DNA of 64,000 nt from Halopolyspora algeriensis. GTDB taxonomy: Bacteria; Actinomycetota; Actinomycetes; Mycobacteriales; Pseudonocardiaceae. Within the stretch, counting starts at the first letter, position 1. Each line of letters starts with the position of its first letter. A program made the translations under genes and the position numbers. The stretch is taken from positions 524,353 through 588,352 of the forward strand of contig NZ_QPJC01000001.1 in assembly GCF_003337235.1 (NCBI RefSeq). The letters are read 5' to 3'. The notes under the pieces are model-generated. The model saw only the letters and a list, made by a program, of their open reading frames with translations, made no database searches and was not told the DNA's origin. This document shows, piece by piece, positions 36,788 to 45,668 of the stretch.

Positions 36788-37204
36788 TTGGATCAACAGG
36801 GCGAACGGAGCTCCATCGCCCCCTGCACCGACGACATCGTCGCCAAGCTCACGCTCGGGTTCTGGATCTCGTTGCTCAGTCGCGGTCGAGCATATGATCG
36901 TAGGTTCTGGGTCCCGGTACTGCACAAGGCCTTTCCCCACTACTCGGGTCCCCGGCGACCGCTGCACAGCGAGCTGGAGGATATCCGCAAACTGCGCAAC
37001 CGGATCATGCATTACGAACCGATCTTCGAATACGATCTCCACTCCTATCGAGCCGGGATCTACCGGCAGCTCGGTCATCTTTCGCCGGTCATCGCCGACC
37101 GAGTCCGGCCGCTCGATCGAATACCGGAGGCACTGGTCCGGTATGGCGAGGTGTGGAACGGAGACGAACGACCGGACGGCAACGAAAGTGACGATCTGCG
37201 ATGA
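36788..37204 (+). CDS. HEPN/Abi-like protein, truncated (possible pseudogene)
   Basis: The 138-residue frame from TTG 36788 matches the C-terminal half of actinobacterial Abi-like proteins: DIVAKLTLGFWISLLS, RRFWVPVLHKAFPHY, and the HEPN nuclease motif RNxxxH in IRKLRNRIMHYEPIF (residues 76-90). HEPN proteins of this kind are RNA-cleaving abortive-infection toxins. Full-length members are near 200 residues. The N-terminal half is absent from this frame. Another frame just upstream (36690-36805) reads STISAPYDSYLAEDSVHTASS..DWINRA, which resembles the missing part, so a frameshift or deletion is likely. Its stop overlaps the methylase start (ATGA), so the two are coupled. Confidence 0.55.
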   Translation: MDQQGERSSIAPCTDDIVAKLTLGFWISLLSRGRAYDRRFWVPVLHKAFPHYSGPRRPLHSELEDIRKLRNRIMHYEPIFEYDLHSYRAGIYRQLGHLSPVIADRVRPLDRIPEALVRYGEVWNGDERPDGNESDDLR

Positions 37205-39504
37205 CCACTTCTGAAGGCCACATCTCGATGGCCGATATCGCACGCCTGGCCGAGGTCAAACCGGCTGCGGTCAGTAATTGGAGACGGCGCTCGCCGGGCT
37301 TCCCGGACCCGGCGAACACCGTCGATGGTGAGCAGTTTGCCGTCGACGATGTGGCCGCCTGGCTCGATGGCCGCAAGATCCCGAAAAACGCACTCAAAGC
37401 CGGCGAGCCGCTGGATGCCGAATACGGGCAGCGGTTCCGAAGGAATCTCGACTCGGCGGGCATCGTGGTTCCACGGCAGCCGAATGCTCCGGAAACATCC
37501 GCATCGAAACCTGGGGACTTCCTCCGGGGGTTGTGGCAGGAGTTGGACGGGTACCGCAATTATCTGGAAGCACCCTTCTATCGCGATCTGGTCCTCGGAC
37601 TGCTCTACCTGCGAGTCCACGACACCTTCCGCTGGCGTGAGCTGGCAGTGGCTTCGTCCCGTGGAGAACCGCAGCGAATCCGGGAAGTGCTGACACAGGC
37701 GACGGATGACCACCGATCCACGCTTCCCGACCTTGTCGATCCGGCGCAACTCGAATCACACGCACAAGCGACCGGGCTGGCCGACATCGTCCACCTGCTG
37801 AATCAGGTACAGCCACCGGATGCGGTGAGCGGTACCGACACCGACGCCCACCGGCTCTTCGAATTCCTGCTGGAGCGGCTCGCCACCACCGACAGATTTC
37901 ACGGGGAGTTCCACACACCATACTCCGTGGTACGCACCATGGTCGAACTCGTCGAACCGCGTACCGGTGAAAGAATCCATGATCCATGTTGCGGTACAGG
38001 CAGCCTGCTCACCGGTGTGGTGAAGTTCGTTCGGGAGCACGGTGGGAGTGCATCGGAGTTGTCGGTTTCCGGCCACGCACTCACGGAGTCCTCACGGAAA
38101 CTGGCAGCCATGAACCTGTCCGTGCACGGCGCTGACGCCGAACTCGGCCCCGGGGCGGTACACGCTCTTCACGATGCCCCCGAAGGAGATCACGACTTCG
38201 ACGTGATCGTGTCCAACCCACCGTTTGCCATGCAAGACTGGTTCCGGGGAGACCCTGCCGGCGATCCACGCTGGCGCTACGGCACTCCACCAAAGGACAG
38301 GGCTAATTTCGCCTGGCTCCAGCACAGCATCGCAGCACTCGCTCCGGAAGGACGTGCGGCGATGCTCATGCCCGAGGGGGCCTCCTTCCGCAGAGGACGG
38401 GAACGTGAGATTCGCGCCGCGATGGTCGAAGCCGGAGCGGTCGAGGCCGTCGTCGCGTTGCCTGGTCAGCTCTTCAAAGCCACAGGGATATCGGTCAGTG
38501 TCTGGGTGCTCAAGAAGCCGGAGGACAAGAGTCCGGAGACGGTGTTCCTCCTCGACGCAACCGGTATGGGACGGATGGTCGAGCGCACCCGTCGAGCTCT
38601 CGCTGATGAGGAAATCGAGCGGATTGCCGACCTGTACCGAAAGTTTCGTGCGGGAAGTGCTACCGCAGAATCAGGGCTCTGTCGAGCAGTGCCCATTGCC
38701 GAAATTCGTGAGCACGAGTACCTCCTCTCCCCACGGGGATACCTCAGCGATGCGGCAGCCGAGGTCACTCCCTCCAACGCCGCCACAGCAACACGTGCCC
38801 ACCGCAATGACCTGGTAAGACTGTCCAATCTGCGCACAAGCGCCGACACGGAAGCCGAGCACCAGCTGAATCGGATCAGCTCGCGCATGGGCGATGACTC
38901 GGAACCATGGGAGCAGGTGACACTGGGTGAAGTCTGCGATGTGCTTTCCGGCCCGGGGGGAGCAGTCGGAAAAAAGTTCGAGTATTCAGCCGGAGGAACA
39001 TCGGTCATCAAGCCCAAGAACATCCGCGACAACCGCCTCATCACCGAAGACGTGGACAAAGTCGATCCTGACACTGCCGAGAGATGGTCCCGGTATCGAC
39101 TCGCTGCCGGTGACGTGCTGTGTGTGCGAACCGGCACGTTGGGTCGCCAGGCCCTGGTCGACGCGGAGCACGCCGGGGCATTACTCGGAACCGCCTGTTT
39201 CCGGTTACGTCCACGAGGTCCGATAACAGGTCGGTACCTCACTTATTGGCTCGGCACCCCACCGGCACAGGACTGGATCGCCGGTAACGCGCCGGGAACG
39301 ACCGTTCCCAGCCTGAATGCCCGAATGCTGCGATCCATGCCCGTCGCGCTCCCCCCGCTGCGGACACAAGAAGCGATCGGGGAGATCCTCGGGGCACTGG
39401 ACGACAAGATCGCGGTATACGAGCGGATCGAGCAATCCACCGCCGAACTCCGCGATTCCCTGACAGCACTGCTCGGTACAGGGACATTCCCGTTGGACGA
39501 GTAG
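37201..39504 (+). CDS. HTH-N6-adenine methylase-specificity fusion (HsdM-HsdS-like)
   Basis: The 767-residue protein joins three parts. Residues 9-60 are a helix-turn-helix (MADIARLAEVKPAAVSNWRRR) followed by an AlpA/excisionase-like end. Residues about 210-480 are a type I HsdM-type N6-adenine methylase with AdoMet motif DPCCGTGSLL (261-270) and catalytic SNPPF (338-342). Residues 570-760 are one HsdS-like target-recognition unit, ending PPLRTQEAIGEILGALDDKIAVYERIEQ. It should methylate adenine at a sequence chosen by its single recognition unit. No HsdR lies nearby, so it is an orphan methylase or part of a two-gene system with the HEPN fragment. G+C looks lower than in the flanking genes. 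Confidence 0.9.
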   Translation: MTTSEGHISMADIARLAEVKPAAVSNWRRRSPGFPDPANTVDGEQFAVDDVAAWLDGRKIPKNALKAGEPLDAEYGQRFRRNLDSAGIVVPRQPNAPETSASKPGDFLRGLWQELDGYRNYLEAPFYRDLVLGLLYLRVHDTFRWRELAVASSRGEPQRIREVLTQATDDHRSTLPDLVDPAQLESHAQATGLADIVHLLNQVQPPDAVSGTDTDAHRLFEFLLERLATTDRFHGEFHTPYSVVRTMVELVEPRTGERIHDPCCGTGSLLTGVVKFVREHGGSASELSVSGHALTESSRKLAAMNLSVHGADAELGPGAVHALHDAPEGDHDFDVIVSNPPFAMQDWFRGDPAGDPRWRYGTPPKDRANFAWLQHSIAALAPEGRAAMLMPEGASFRRGREREIRAAMVEAGAVEAVVALPGQLFKATGISVSVWVLKKPEDKSPETVFLLDATGMGRMVERTRRALADEEIERIADLYRKFRAGSATAESGLCRAVPIAEIREHEYLLSPRGYLSDAAAEVTPSNAATATRAHRNDLVRLSNLRTSADTEAEHQLNRISSRMGDDSEPWEQVTLGEVCDVLSGPGGAVGKKFEYSAGGTSVIKPKNIRDNRLITEDVDKVDPDTAERWSRYRLAAGDVLCVRTGTLGRQALVDAEHAGALLGTACFRLRPRGPITGRYLTYWLGTPPAQDWIAGNAPGTTVPSLNARMLRSMPVALPPLRTQEAIGEILGALDDKIAVYERIEQSTAELRDSLTALLGTGTFPLDE

Positions 39505-39679
39505 CCGGGCGCCTCGGCGCAACGACCGCTGAGTCACCGAAGCGACGAGTACAGCCGCGCAGATTCCGCCCGGTAAGGAACCACAGCCGGCTTGCCTGCC
39601 GCTCGCACTTCATGAGGAAGAGCACACCCGAGACGGGTGCCCGGCAGCCGAGATCCGGGCGGGAGCTTACCCTGTGTCC
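39505..39679. other. Spacer after the methylase with SdpI-like promoter
   Basis: No gene is visible. TACCCT at 39668-39673 lies six bases before the GTG at 39680 and marks a leaderless start there rather than the GTG at 39674. Confidence 0.45.
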
Positions 39680-40114
39680 GTGACACCGGTGGTTCGGCTC
39701 ATCCTCTGCGCGCTCCTGCTCCTCGGCGGTGCCGCGCTGGTATTCGTCGGGTGGCGCAGCCTGCGCGGGCGGCTTCCCCGGAACAACTACGTCGGTGTGC
39801 GCACTCCCGCGACGATGCGCAACGGCGACGCCTTCGAACTCGGCAACCGCGTCGCGGCACCGGCCACGTTGGGCAGCGGGGCGGTGCTGCTGCTGTCCGG
39901 CACATCCCTGCCGATGCTCACAACGACGTTGAGCGCCGCCATGGTGCTGGGCATCGGGTTTGTCGGCGCGCTGGCCCTCGCCATCGTCGGTGGCGTGCTC
40001 GGCCACCGTGCCGCCGCAACCGTCCCGGCGACGGGCACGGCATCCGGAGCGGTCTCGGCCAATCCGTGTGCCGGCTGCGCGGGAGGGTGCTGCGGCTCCC
40101 TGCAGGGAGGCTGA
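39680..40114 (+). CDS. SdpI/YhfL-family small membrane protein
   Basis: The 144-residue protein has three hydrophobic segments and the SdpI signature GRLPRNNYVGVRTPATMRNGDAFELGNRVAA between the first and second. In Bacillus SdpI confers immunity to the SdpC toxin; the role in actinomycetes is unknown. A cysteine-rich tail (NPCAGCAGGCCGS, four Cys) is unusual and could bind a metal or be lipid- or redox-modified. Start is from -10 spacing (TACCCT, six bases). Confidence 0.8.
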   Translation: MTPVVRLILCALLLLGGAALVFVGWRSLRGRLPRNNYVGVRTPATMRNGDAFELGNRVAAPATLGSGAVLLLSGTSLPMLTTTLSAAMVLGIGFVGALALAIVGGVLGHRAAATVPATGTASGAVSANPCAGCAGGCCGSLQGG

Positions 40115-40144
40115 GGACACGGTTGCGCAGGGCCGCCTCTCTGC

Positions 40145-40717
40145 CTAGTTGAGCTGGACATCCCCGGGATGAGTGGCCAGAAACGCCAGGGGAGTTCCCT
40201 GCCTTCGCAGGACGCGCCCCCACAGGTTCCCCGCGGGAACCGCGATGACGTCGTCCGGCAGCGACGGGACGACGATCCAGTCACCACGGTCGATCTCCCC
40301 GGCCAGTTGCTCGGGCTCCCAGCCGGCGTAACCGGCGAAGAAGCGCATCCCCCGAGTGCGGGTCATCAGACCGCCGGGATCGCTTTCGAGATCCACCAGG
40401 CCCACCGGCCCCCGGACACCGACCACTCCCGAGAGGGCCTCGACATCCTCCCCCGTCTGGAAAGCGGCCAGGCAGATCGCGGTGCGCTGCTCCACCGGGC
40501 CGCCCACGAACAGCGACTGCGGTTCGCTGGCGTAGCTCCCCCACTCGGGTAGCACATCGTGCACCGCGATCTCGCTCGGGCGGTTCAGCACGACACCGAG
40601 CGTCCCCTGCTCCCGGTGGTGGATGACGAAAACCACCGTGCGGCGGAAGTTGTCCTCCAGCAGCTGTGGGGCAGCGACAAGCAACATGCCCGGTTTCACT
40701 TCCGCGTCGGTTCCCAC
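40145..40717 (-). CDS. YqgE/AlgH (DUF179) family protein
   Basis: The 190-residue protein has the AlgH blocks PGMLLVAAPQLLEDNFRRTVVFV, GTLGVVLNRPSE, LFVGGPVE and FAGYAGWEPEQLAGEI. Its biochemical role is unsettled in bacteria. A GTG at 40717 opens the frame. It sits in its mycobacterial-type neighbourhood near the tRNA nucleotidyltransferase. Confidence 0.93.
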   Translation of the reverse strand: MGTDAEVKPGMLLVAAPQLLEDNFRRTVVFVIHHREQGTLGVVLNRPSEIAVHDVLPEWGSYASEPQSLFVGGPVEQRTAICLAAFQTGEDVEALSGVVGVRGPVGLVDLESDPGGLMTRTRGMRFFAGYAGWEPEQLAGEIDRGDWIVVPSLPDDVIAVPAGNLWGRVLRRQGTPLAFLATHPGDVQLN

Positions 40718-40858
40718 ACACGCATGATCTCACTACGCGGCCCGATTCGGGCGCGCCCCACCGTTGTCCGCATGCCGTCACAGTCGCACCCGCTTCCGCG
40801 AAAGCGGGGCATCCTGCCTCGCGGCCGGCACGAAGGCGGCGAATGACTTCCGGGCGAC

Positions 40859-40897
40859 AATATTCGGCAGTACAACAGGGCAGTACTACCGAATATT
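40859..40897. terminator. AT-rich 15-bp stem hairpin downstream of the tRNA nucleotidyltransferase gene
   Basis: AATATTCGGCAGTAC (40859-40873) pairs with GTACTACCGAATATT (40883-40897) at 14 of 15 positions, across a nine-base loop. It lies 15 bases past the stop of the minus-strand gene and is far richer in A and T than its surroundings. Confidence 0.55.
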
Positions 40898-40912
40898 ATC
40901 AACGGCTCGTAC

Positions 40913-42454
40913 TCACTCCGACTCGGAGAACTCGATTCCCTGGTCACGCGCCCAGCGGTACAGCTCGGCAACAGCCTCGTCGTGTTCCATCGGCCCCCGA
41001 TCCAGCCGCACGTCCTTGAGGTGCCGCCACGCCTGGCCCACGACCGGACCCGGTGCGACACCGAGCAACCGCATGATCTCGTTGCCGTCCAGGTCGGGAC
41101 GTACCTTGGCGAGGTCCTCCTCCTCGGCGATCCGGGCGATCCGCGCTTCCAGGTCGTCGTAGGCACGGCGCAGGGCGTTGGCCTTGCGCCTGTTGCGCGT
41201 GGTGCAATCCGCCCGCACCAGTTTGTGCAACCGGGGCAGCAAGTGCCCCGCGTCGGTCACGTACCGGCGCACTGCCGAATCGGTCCACTGGCCGTCGCCG
41301 TAACCGTGGAATCGCAGGTGCAGGTACACCAGGTTGGACACGTCACCGATGACGTCCTTCGAGTAGCGCAGGGCCCGCAGACGCTTACGAGCCATTTTCG
41401 CCCCGACCACCTCGTGGTGGTGGAAGCTCACACCGCCTCCCGGCTCGAACCGCCGCGTGGCGGGCTTGCCGATGTCGTGCAGCAGTGCGGCCATGCGCAG
41501 CACGAGATCCGGTTCCGCCTCGGGATCCGCGGCGCGCTCCAGGTCGACCGCCTGCTCCAGCACGACCAACGAATGCCGGTAGACGTCCTTGTGCTGGTGA
41601 TGCTCGTCGATCTCCAGGCGCATCGCGGGCAGTTCGGGCAGCACGTACCCGGCCAGACCGGTGTCCACCAGCAACTCGACGCCACGCCGGGGGGAACTGC
41701 CGCACAGCAGCTTCGACAGCTCCAGCTGGATCCGCTCCGGGGTGATGCGCTCGATCTGTCCGGCCATCTCCCGCATCGCCTCGACCACCCGGGCGGCGGG
41801 CTCGAAGTCGAGCTGGGAGACGAAGCGGGCAGCACGCAGCATGCGCAACGGGTCGTCGGCGAACGACTCCTGCGGGGTCGCGGGGGTGTCCAGTTTCCGC
41901 TCCACCAGAGCCGTCAGGCCGTCGTGCGGATCGACGAAGGTACGTTGCGGAAGTTCGACCGCCGTCGCGTTGACCGTGAAATCGCGGCGCAGCAGGTCAC
42001 CCTCGATGCTGTCACCGAAGACGACCTCCGGATTGCGGCTCACCCGATCGTAGCTGTCGGCCCGGAAGGTGGTGATCTCCACAGTCGTACCGCGCCGGTA
42101 GGCACCCAGCGTGCCGAACTCGATACCGGTGTCCCACACCGTCTCGGCCCAGTCCTCCAGCAGCTCCTGCACCCGAGAGGGGCGGGCATCGGTGGTGAAG
42201 TCGAGGTCGCCGCTCAACCGGCCCAGCAGGGCATCCCGAACACTGCCTCCGACCAGGTAGAGCCGATACCCCTCCTCGGCGAAGCGCTGCGCGAGCTCTT
42301 CGGCCACCGGAGCGACCCTCAACAGCTCCATCACGGCATTGCGTTGGGCGGCTCGCTCGATGCGCTCGGCTGCGGGGCGGTCGGCTGCGGAATCGGAAGG
42401 TGCGGGCATGGACGACGACTCGTGTGCTGACGAATCGGGATTCGGAGGGGACAC
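40913..42454 (-). CDS. cca: CCA tRNA nucleotidyltransferase
   Basis: The 513-residue enzyme belongs to the nucleotidyltransferase fold with LVGGSVRDALLGRLSGDLDFTTDA near residues 67-90, giving the GGSxxR and DxD catalytic motifs. An HD domain follows (HQHKDVYRHSL, ALLHDIGKP, HHHEVVGA). It adds or repairs the 3' CCA of tRNA. The GTG at 42454 is chosen from a -10 TACCCT (42468-42463), eight bases upstream; ATG at 42409 is the alternative and lacks a ribosome site. Longer starts are not supported. Confidence 0.9.
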   Translation of the reverse strand: MSPPNPDSSAHESSSMPAPSDSAADRPAAERIERAAQRNAVMELLRVAPVAEELAQRFAEEGYRLYLVGGSVRDALLGRLSGDLDFTTDARPSRVQELLEDWAETVWDTGIEFGTLGAYRRGTTVEITTFRADSYDRVSRNPEVVFGDSIEGDLLRRDFTVNATAVELPQRTFVDPHDGLTALVERKLDTPATPQESFADDPLRMLRAARFVSQLDFEPAARVVEAMREMAGQIERITPERIQLELSKLLCGSSPRRGVELLVDTGLAGYVLPELPAMRLEIDEHHQHKDVYRHSLVVLEQAVDLERAADPEAEPDLVLRMAALLHDIGKPATRRFEPGGGVSFHHHEVVGAKMARKRLRALRYSKDVIGDVSNLVYLHLRFHGYGDGQWTDSAVRRYVTDAGHLLPRLHKLVRADCTTRNRRKANALRRAYDDLEARIARIAEEEDLAKVRPDLDGNEIMRLLGVAPGPVVGQAWRHLKDVRLDRGPMEHDEAVAELYRWARDQGIEFSESE

Positions 42455-42468
42455 AGCAAACCAGGGTA
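42455..42468 (-). promoter_or_regulatory. cca: -10 element for tRNA nucleotidyltransferase gene
   Basis: TACCCT on the minus strand eight bases before the GTG at 42454. Confidence 0.4.
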
Positions 42469-42576
42469 TCGGCCGCTCGGCCCGCTCCCGTGCGATGGCC
42501 GAGACACGACCACCCGCGAAGATGCACATTCCTTCGCGGGGTGATACGCGACACCGTTTCACTCGCCGGTGCCCAT

Positions 42577-42589
42577 TACCATCGGCGGT
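42577..42589 (+). promoter_or_regulatory. -10 element of leaderless NUDIX gene
   Basis: TACCAT (42577-42582) lies seven bases before the ATG at 42590 and fits leaderless transcription. Confidence 0.5.
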
Positions 42590-43117
42590 ATGCCTTCCTC
42601 CTCCGGACGCTCCGGCGATGCCAGGCCGGGACGTCGGAACCGGCGTCGACGGAGCCGGTTGAGGACGGTGGACGAGACTTCGGCAGGGGGCCTGGTCATC
42701 GACAGCGCCGGAGTCCACGCTGCCATCATCGGGAGGCTGGACCGTCGGCGACGGCTGCTGTGGTCGCTACCGAAGGGCCACATCGAACCCGGCGAAACCC
42801 CGGAGGAGACTGCACAGCGAGAGGTCGCCGAGGAAACCGGGATCATCGCCAAGGTGGCACAGCCGATCGGTGTGATCGACTACTGGTTCGTCGCGGACAA
42901 TCGGCGAGTACACAAGACCGTGCATCACTTCCTCCTGGACGCGGTGGGTGGTGCGCTTTCCGACGAGGACGTGGAGGTCACCGAGGTGGCTTGGGTGCCG
43001 CTTGGTGAACTGGACGAGGTGTTGGCCTATGCCGACGAACGCCGGCTGGTCCGGCATGCGGTCGCGCTTCTCGGTAGCGCCACCGGGACGGCGGATCCGG
43101 GCGCCGGGACGGAGTGA
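42590..43117 (+). CDS. NUDIX hydrolase (MutT4-like)
   Basis: The 175-residue protein carries the Nudix box [22 protein letters not shown] (residues about 56-77) with the expected catalytic Glu cluster. The N-terminus is an Arg-rich tail ([12 protein letters not shown]). Members hydrolyse nucleoside diphosphate derivatives such as oxidised nucleotides or diadenosine compounds; the substrate cannot be told from sequence. It stands where MutT4 lies in mycobacteria, three bases upstream of the DUF6049-like gene. Confidence 0.9.
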   Translation: MPSSSGRSGDARPGRRNRRRRSRLRTVDETSAGGLVIDSAGVHAAIIGRLDRRRRLLWSLPKGHIEPGETPEETAQREVAEETGIIAKVAQPIGVIDYWFVADNRRVHKTVHHFLLDAVGGALSDEDVEVTEVAWVPLGELDEVLAYADERRLVRHAVALLGSATGTADPGAGTE

Positions 43118-43120
43118 GGA

Positions 43121-45610
43121 TTGAGGTTCCTCCTTGCTGCCGTGGTGGCCGTACTGCTGGTCGGCCTGGTGCCTGCGGTCACCCCGAAGGCAACTGCGCA
43201 ACCGGGTGCGACAAGCACCGAAATCGAAGTGACCGAAGTCACTCCTTCGATCATCGGTCCCGATTCACCGCCGGAACTGACCATCACCGGGACGGTGGCC
43301 AACACCGGCAACCGGACACTCTCCAACCTGGAGATGCGGGTCCAGCGCGGCACCCCGAGAACGACCGAGTCCGACGTCCGGGCGGCGCTGCAGGGCAATA
43401 CCGCGACCGCGGCACACACGCGATTCACCACGATCGCAGGCAGTCTCTCCCCGGGTAGCAGGGAACGGTTCACACTGCACATCCCGATCACCGGCGGTAC
43501 CGATTCGCTGCGGATCAGTCACCCCGGGGTGTACCCACTGCTGCTCAACGTCAACGGTGCTCCCACCTCCGGCAATCGCGCGCGAGTAGCGGAAGCGCAG
43601 TTCATGCTGCCCGTGCTCGCCCCGCCGGGCAGCACCGGTGACGCACCCGACCAGCCCACTCCCTTCACGATGCTGATCCCGCTGATCGATCGCCCGCGGA
43701 TGGAGCGGGCAGGCACTCCCGGCAGCCCGGCAGTCCTCACCGACGACCGGCTGGCGCAGTCGCTGGCACCGGGAGGCCGCCTGTTCGGACTGGTCGATGC
43801 GGTCGGCAAGAAGGCACCCCCCGGATCACCGGTGGGCCGGGGACTGTGCTTCGCCGTCGATCCGGACCTGATCGTCACCGCCCGGGCGATGGCCGACGGC
43901 TACCGGGTGCGCCACAACGACGGGAGTACCCGGCAGGGCCGGGGCACGGAGGCCGCGAAGCGCTGGTTGACCAAGCTGCGCGAGGTCGTGCAGGGACGCT
44001 GCGTGATCGCCCTGCCCTACGGCGACGCGGACATCGTCGCGCTCGGCCGGGCCGGGTTGCCGGACCTCGTCAGCGGGGCTCTCGACGGTGCCGAGATCGT
44101 GCGCGCCGAGCTCGGTGTGGCGCCCCGGCGCGACATCCTGTGGCCGATCGACGGGGCCTTGGACGAGCCTGCCGCGACCCAGCTTTCCGGGACGGGAATC
44201 GACACGCTGCTGATGCACCCACGCTCCCTGGCCCTGCCTCGGGGATCGCTGCAACCGGTGCGCATCAAGACCCAAAACGGGAACTACACCCCCACCGCTC
44301 ACCCCGTCGACCCATTGCTGTCCCGGGCCCTGAACCCGCACGGCGGCTCCTCCACGGTGCTGTCGCCCACCGGGGACGCGACGCTGTCCGCGCTGAACAC
44401 CCTCGGTGCCCTGGCCTTCCGAGCCACTGCCGGTTCCGGGGGGCACAACGCCACATCGTTGCTGGCCCCGCCGAGGCGCTGGAATCTTCACGGGCAGGAC
44501 CTGGCCGGGCTGCTCACCGGCCTCGAAAAACTGACGAAGGCCGGGTACGTGCAACCGACCGGGTTCCCGGGAACCACCGAGTCGGGCGGCGGCTCGAGCG
44601 GTGACACCGAGTCGGGCGGCGGTTCCTCCGAGCAGTCCGGGAGTTCGCACGATGCGCCGCCGTCCCGAACGACCGCGGCACCGACCACCCCGGCCTCCCG
44701 ACAGCCGCAGCAGGACTCCCGGCAGGAGCAGGCGGCGACCGCGAAGCAACTCCCCATGGCCACACTCACCTACCCGGTGTCGGCGGCCACCGAGGAGATC
44801 CGCCAGGAGACACTCGACATCATCGCCGCGCGGAACTACAAAATCGGTGAGCTCTACCGTGCCGCCGAGCGCGACCCCGCCCTCAACGTCGATCCCGCGG
44901 ACCTGACCACTTCGCTGCGCAACGGGCTGTTGCGCAGCGCCTCCAGTGCCTGGCGAGGTGATCCGACGGCCTCCCGCCGCTGGGTGAGTACGGCGACCGA
45001 AGCGTTGGCGGACTCTCTGAACGGTGTCCGGATCGACGAGTTCAACGGCCAGATCTCACTGACCTCCTCGAACAGTCCGATTCCGGTGACGGTGACCAAT
45101 CGACTGCCGGTGACGGTGGCGGTGAACCTGCACGTCGACAGCCCACCCGGTATCACGGTCACCGACCTCGGACTGCTCAAGATCCCCGCACGCGGAAGCC
45201 GTCAGTTCTGGCTGGATACCGAGGTGAACCGATCGGGCAAGTTCAGCGTCGACATCACCATCCGCACCGAAGGCGGCACCCAGCTCGGCTCCACGCGGCG
45301 CATCCAGCTGGAGTCGAACGCCTACGGCACCATGCCGCTGCTGATCACCATCGTCGGTGCGGCGCTGCTCGTGCTGCTGTCGGCTCGACGCCTCGTCCGT
45401 CGGGCACGCGCCCAGCGCGCCGAGGCCGCCGCCGGGGAGCAGCAACCACACAACAACGATGATCAGCAGGAAACGGAGCAACCTATCCGGGGAGGGTCTG
45501 CGTCTTCGGAATCGGAGCCCGCTGCTCCGGGGGCCGCTACCGAGAGCAGTGACCACAAGCATCCGGATACCGAACACGACGCCACTGAACGTAACCAAAA
45601 TGAGGAGTGA
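43121..45610 (+). CDS. DUF6049-type exported envelope protein (Rv3909-like)
   Basis: The 829-residue protein has a signal peptide (FLLAAVVAVLLVGLVPAVTPKATA), a large extracytoplasmic part, and a C-terminal membrane span (GTMPLLITIVGAALLVLLSARRL, near 745-767) followed by a charged cytoplasmic tail. Ig-like beta segments occur at both ends (PSIIGPDSPPELTITGTVANTGNRTL; PVTVTNRLPVTVAVNL). It lies between the NUDIX and MurJ genes as in mycobacteria, suggesting a cell-wall role, but no activity is known. TTG start with GAGTGAGGA just upstream. Confidence 0.88.
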   Translation: MRFLLAAVVAVLLVGLVPAVTPKATAQPGATSTEIEVTEVTPSIIGPDSPPELTITGTVANTGNRTLSNLEMRVQRGTPRTTESDVRAALQGNTATAAHTRFTTIAGSLSPGSRERFTLHIPITGGTDSLRISHPGVYPLLLNVNGAPTSGNRARVAEAQFMLPVLAPPGSTGDAPDQPTPFTMLIPLIDRPRMERAGTPGSPAVLTDDRLAQSLAPGGRLFGLVDAVGKKAPPGSPVGRGLCFAVDPDLIVTARAMADGYRVRHNDGSTRQGRGTEAAKRWLTKLREVVQGRCVIALPYGDADIVALGRAGLPDLVSGALDGAEIVRAELGVAPRRDILWPIDGALDEPAATQLSGTGIDTLLMHPRSLALPRGSLQPVRIKTQNGNYTPTAHPVDPLLSRALNPHGGSSTVLSPTGDATLSALNTLGALAFRATAGSGGHNATSLLAPPRRWNLHGQDLAGLLTGLEKLTKAGYVQPTGFPGTTESGGGSSGDTESGGGSSEQSGSSHDAPPSRTTAAPTTPASRQPQQDSRQEQAATAKQLPMATLTYPVSAATEEIRQETLDIIAARNYKIGELYRAAERDPALNVDPADLTTSLRNGLLRSASSAWRGDPTASRRWVSTATEALADSLNGVRIDEFNGQISLTSSNSPIPVTVTNRLPVTVAVNLHVDSPPGITVTDLGLLKIPARGSRQFWLDTEVNRSGKFSVDITIRTEGGTQLGSTRRIQLESNAYGTMPLLITIVGAALLVLLSARRLVRRARAQRAEAAAGEQQPHNNDDQQETEQPIRGGSASSESEPAAPGAATESSDHKHPDTEHDATERNQNEE

Positions 45611-45668
45611 CATCCTGGCCGGGGGACACGTAAGAGTGAGCACGGACTCCGAGGAGTGAAGGGCTGAC

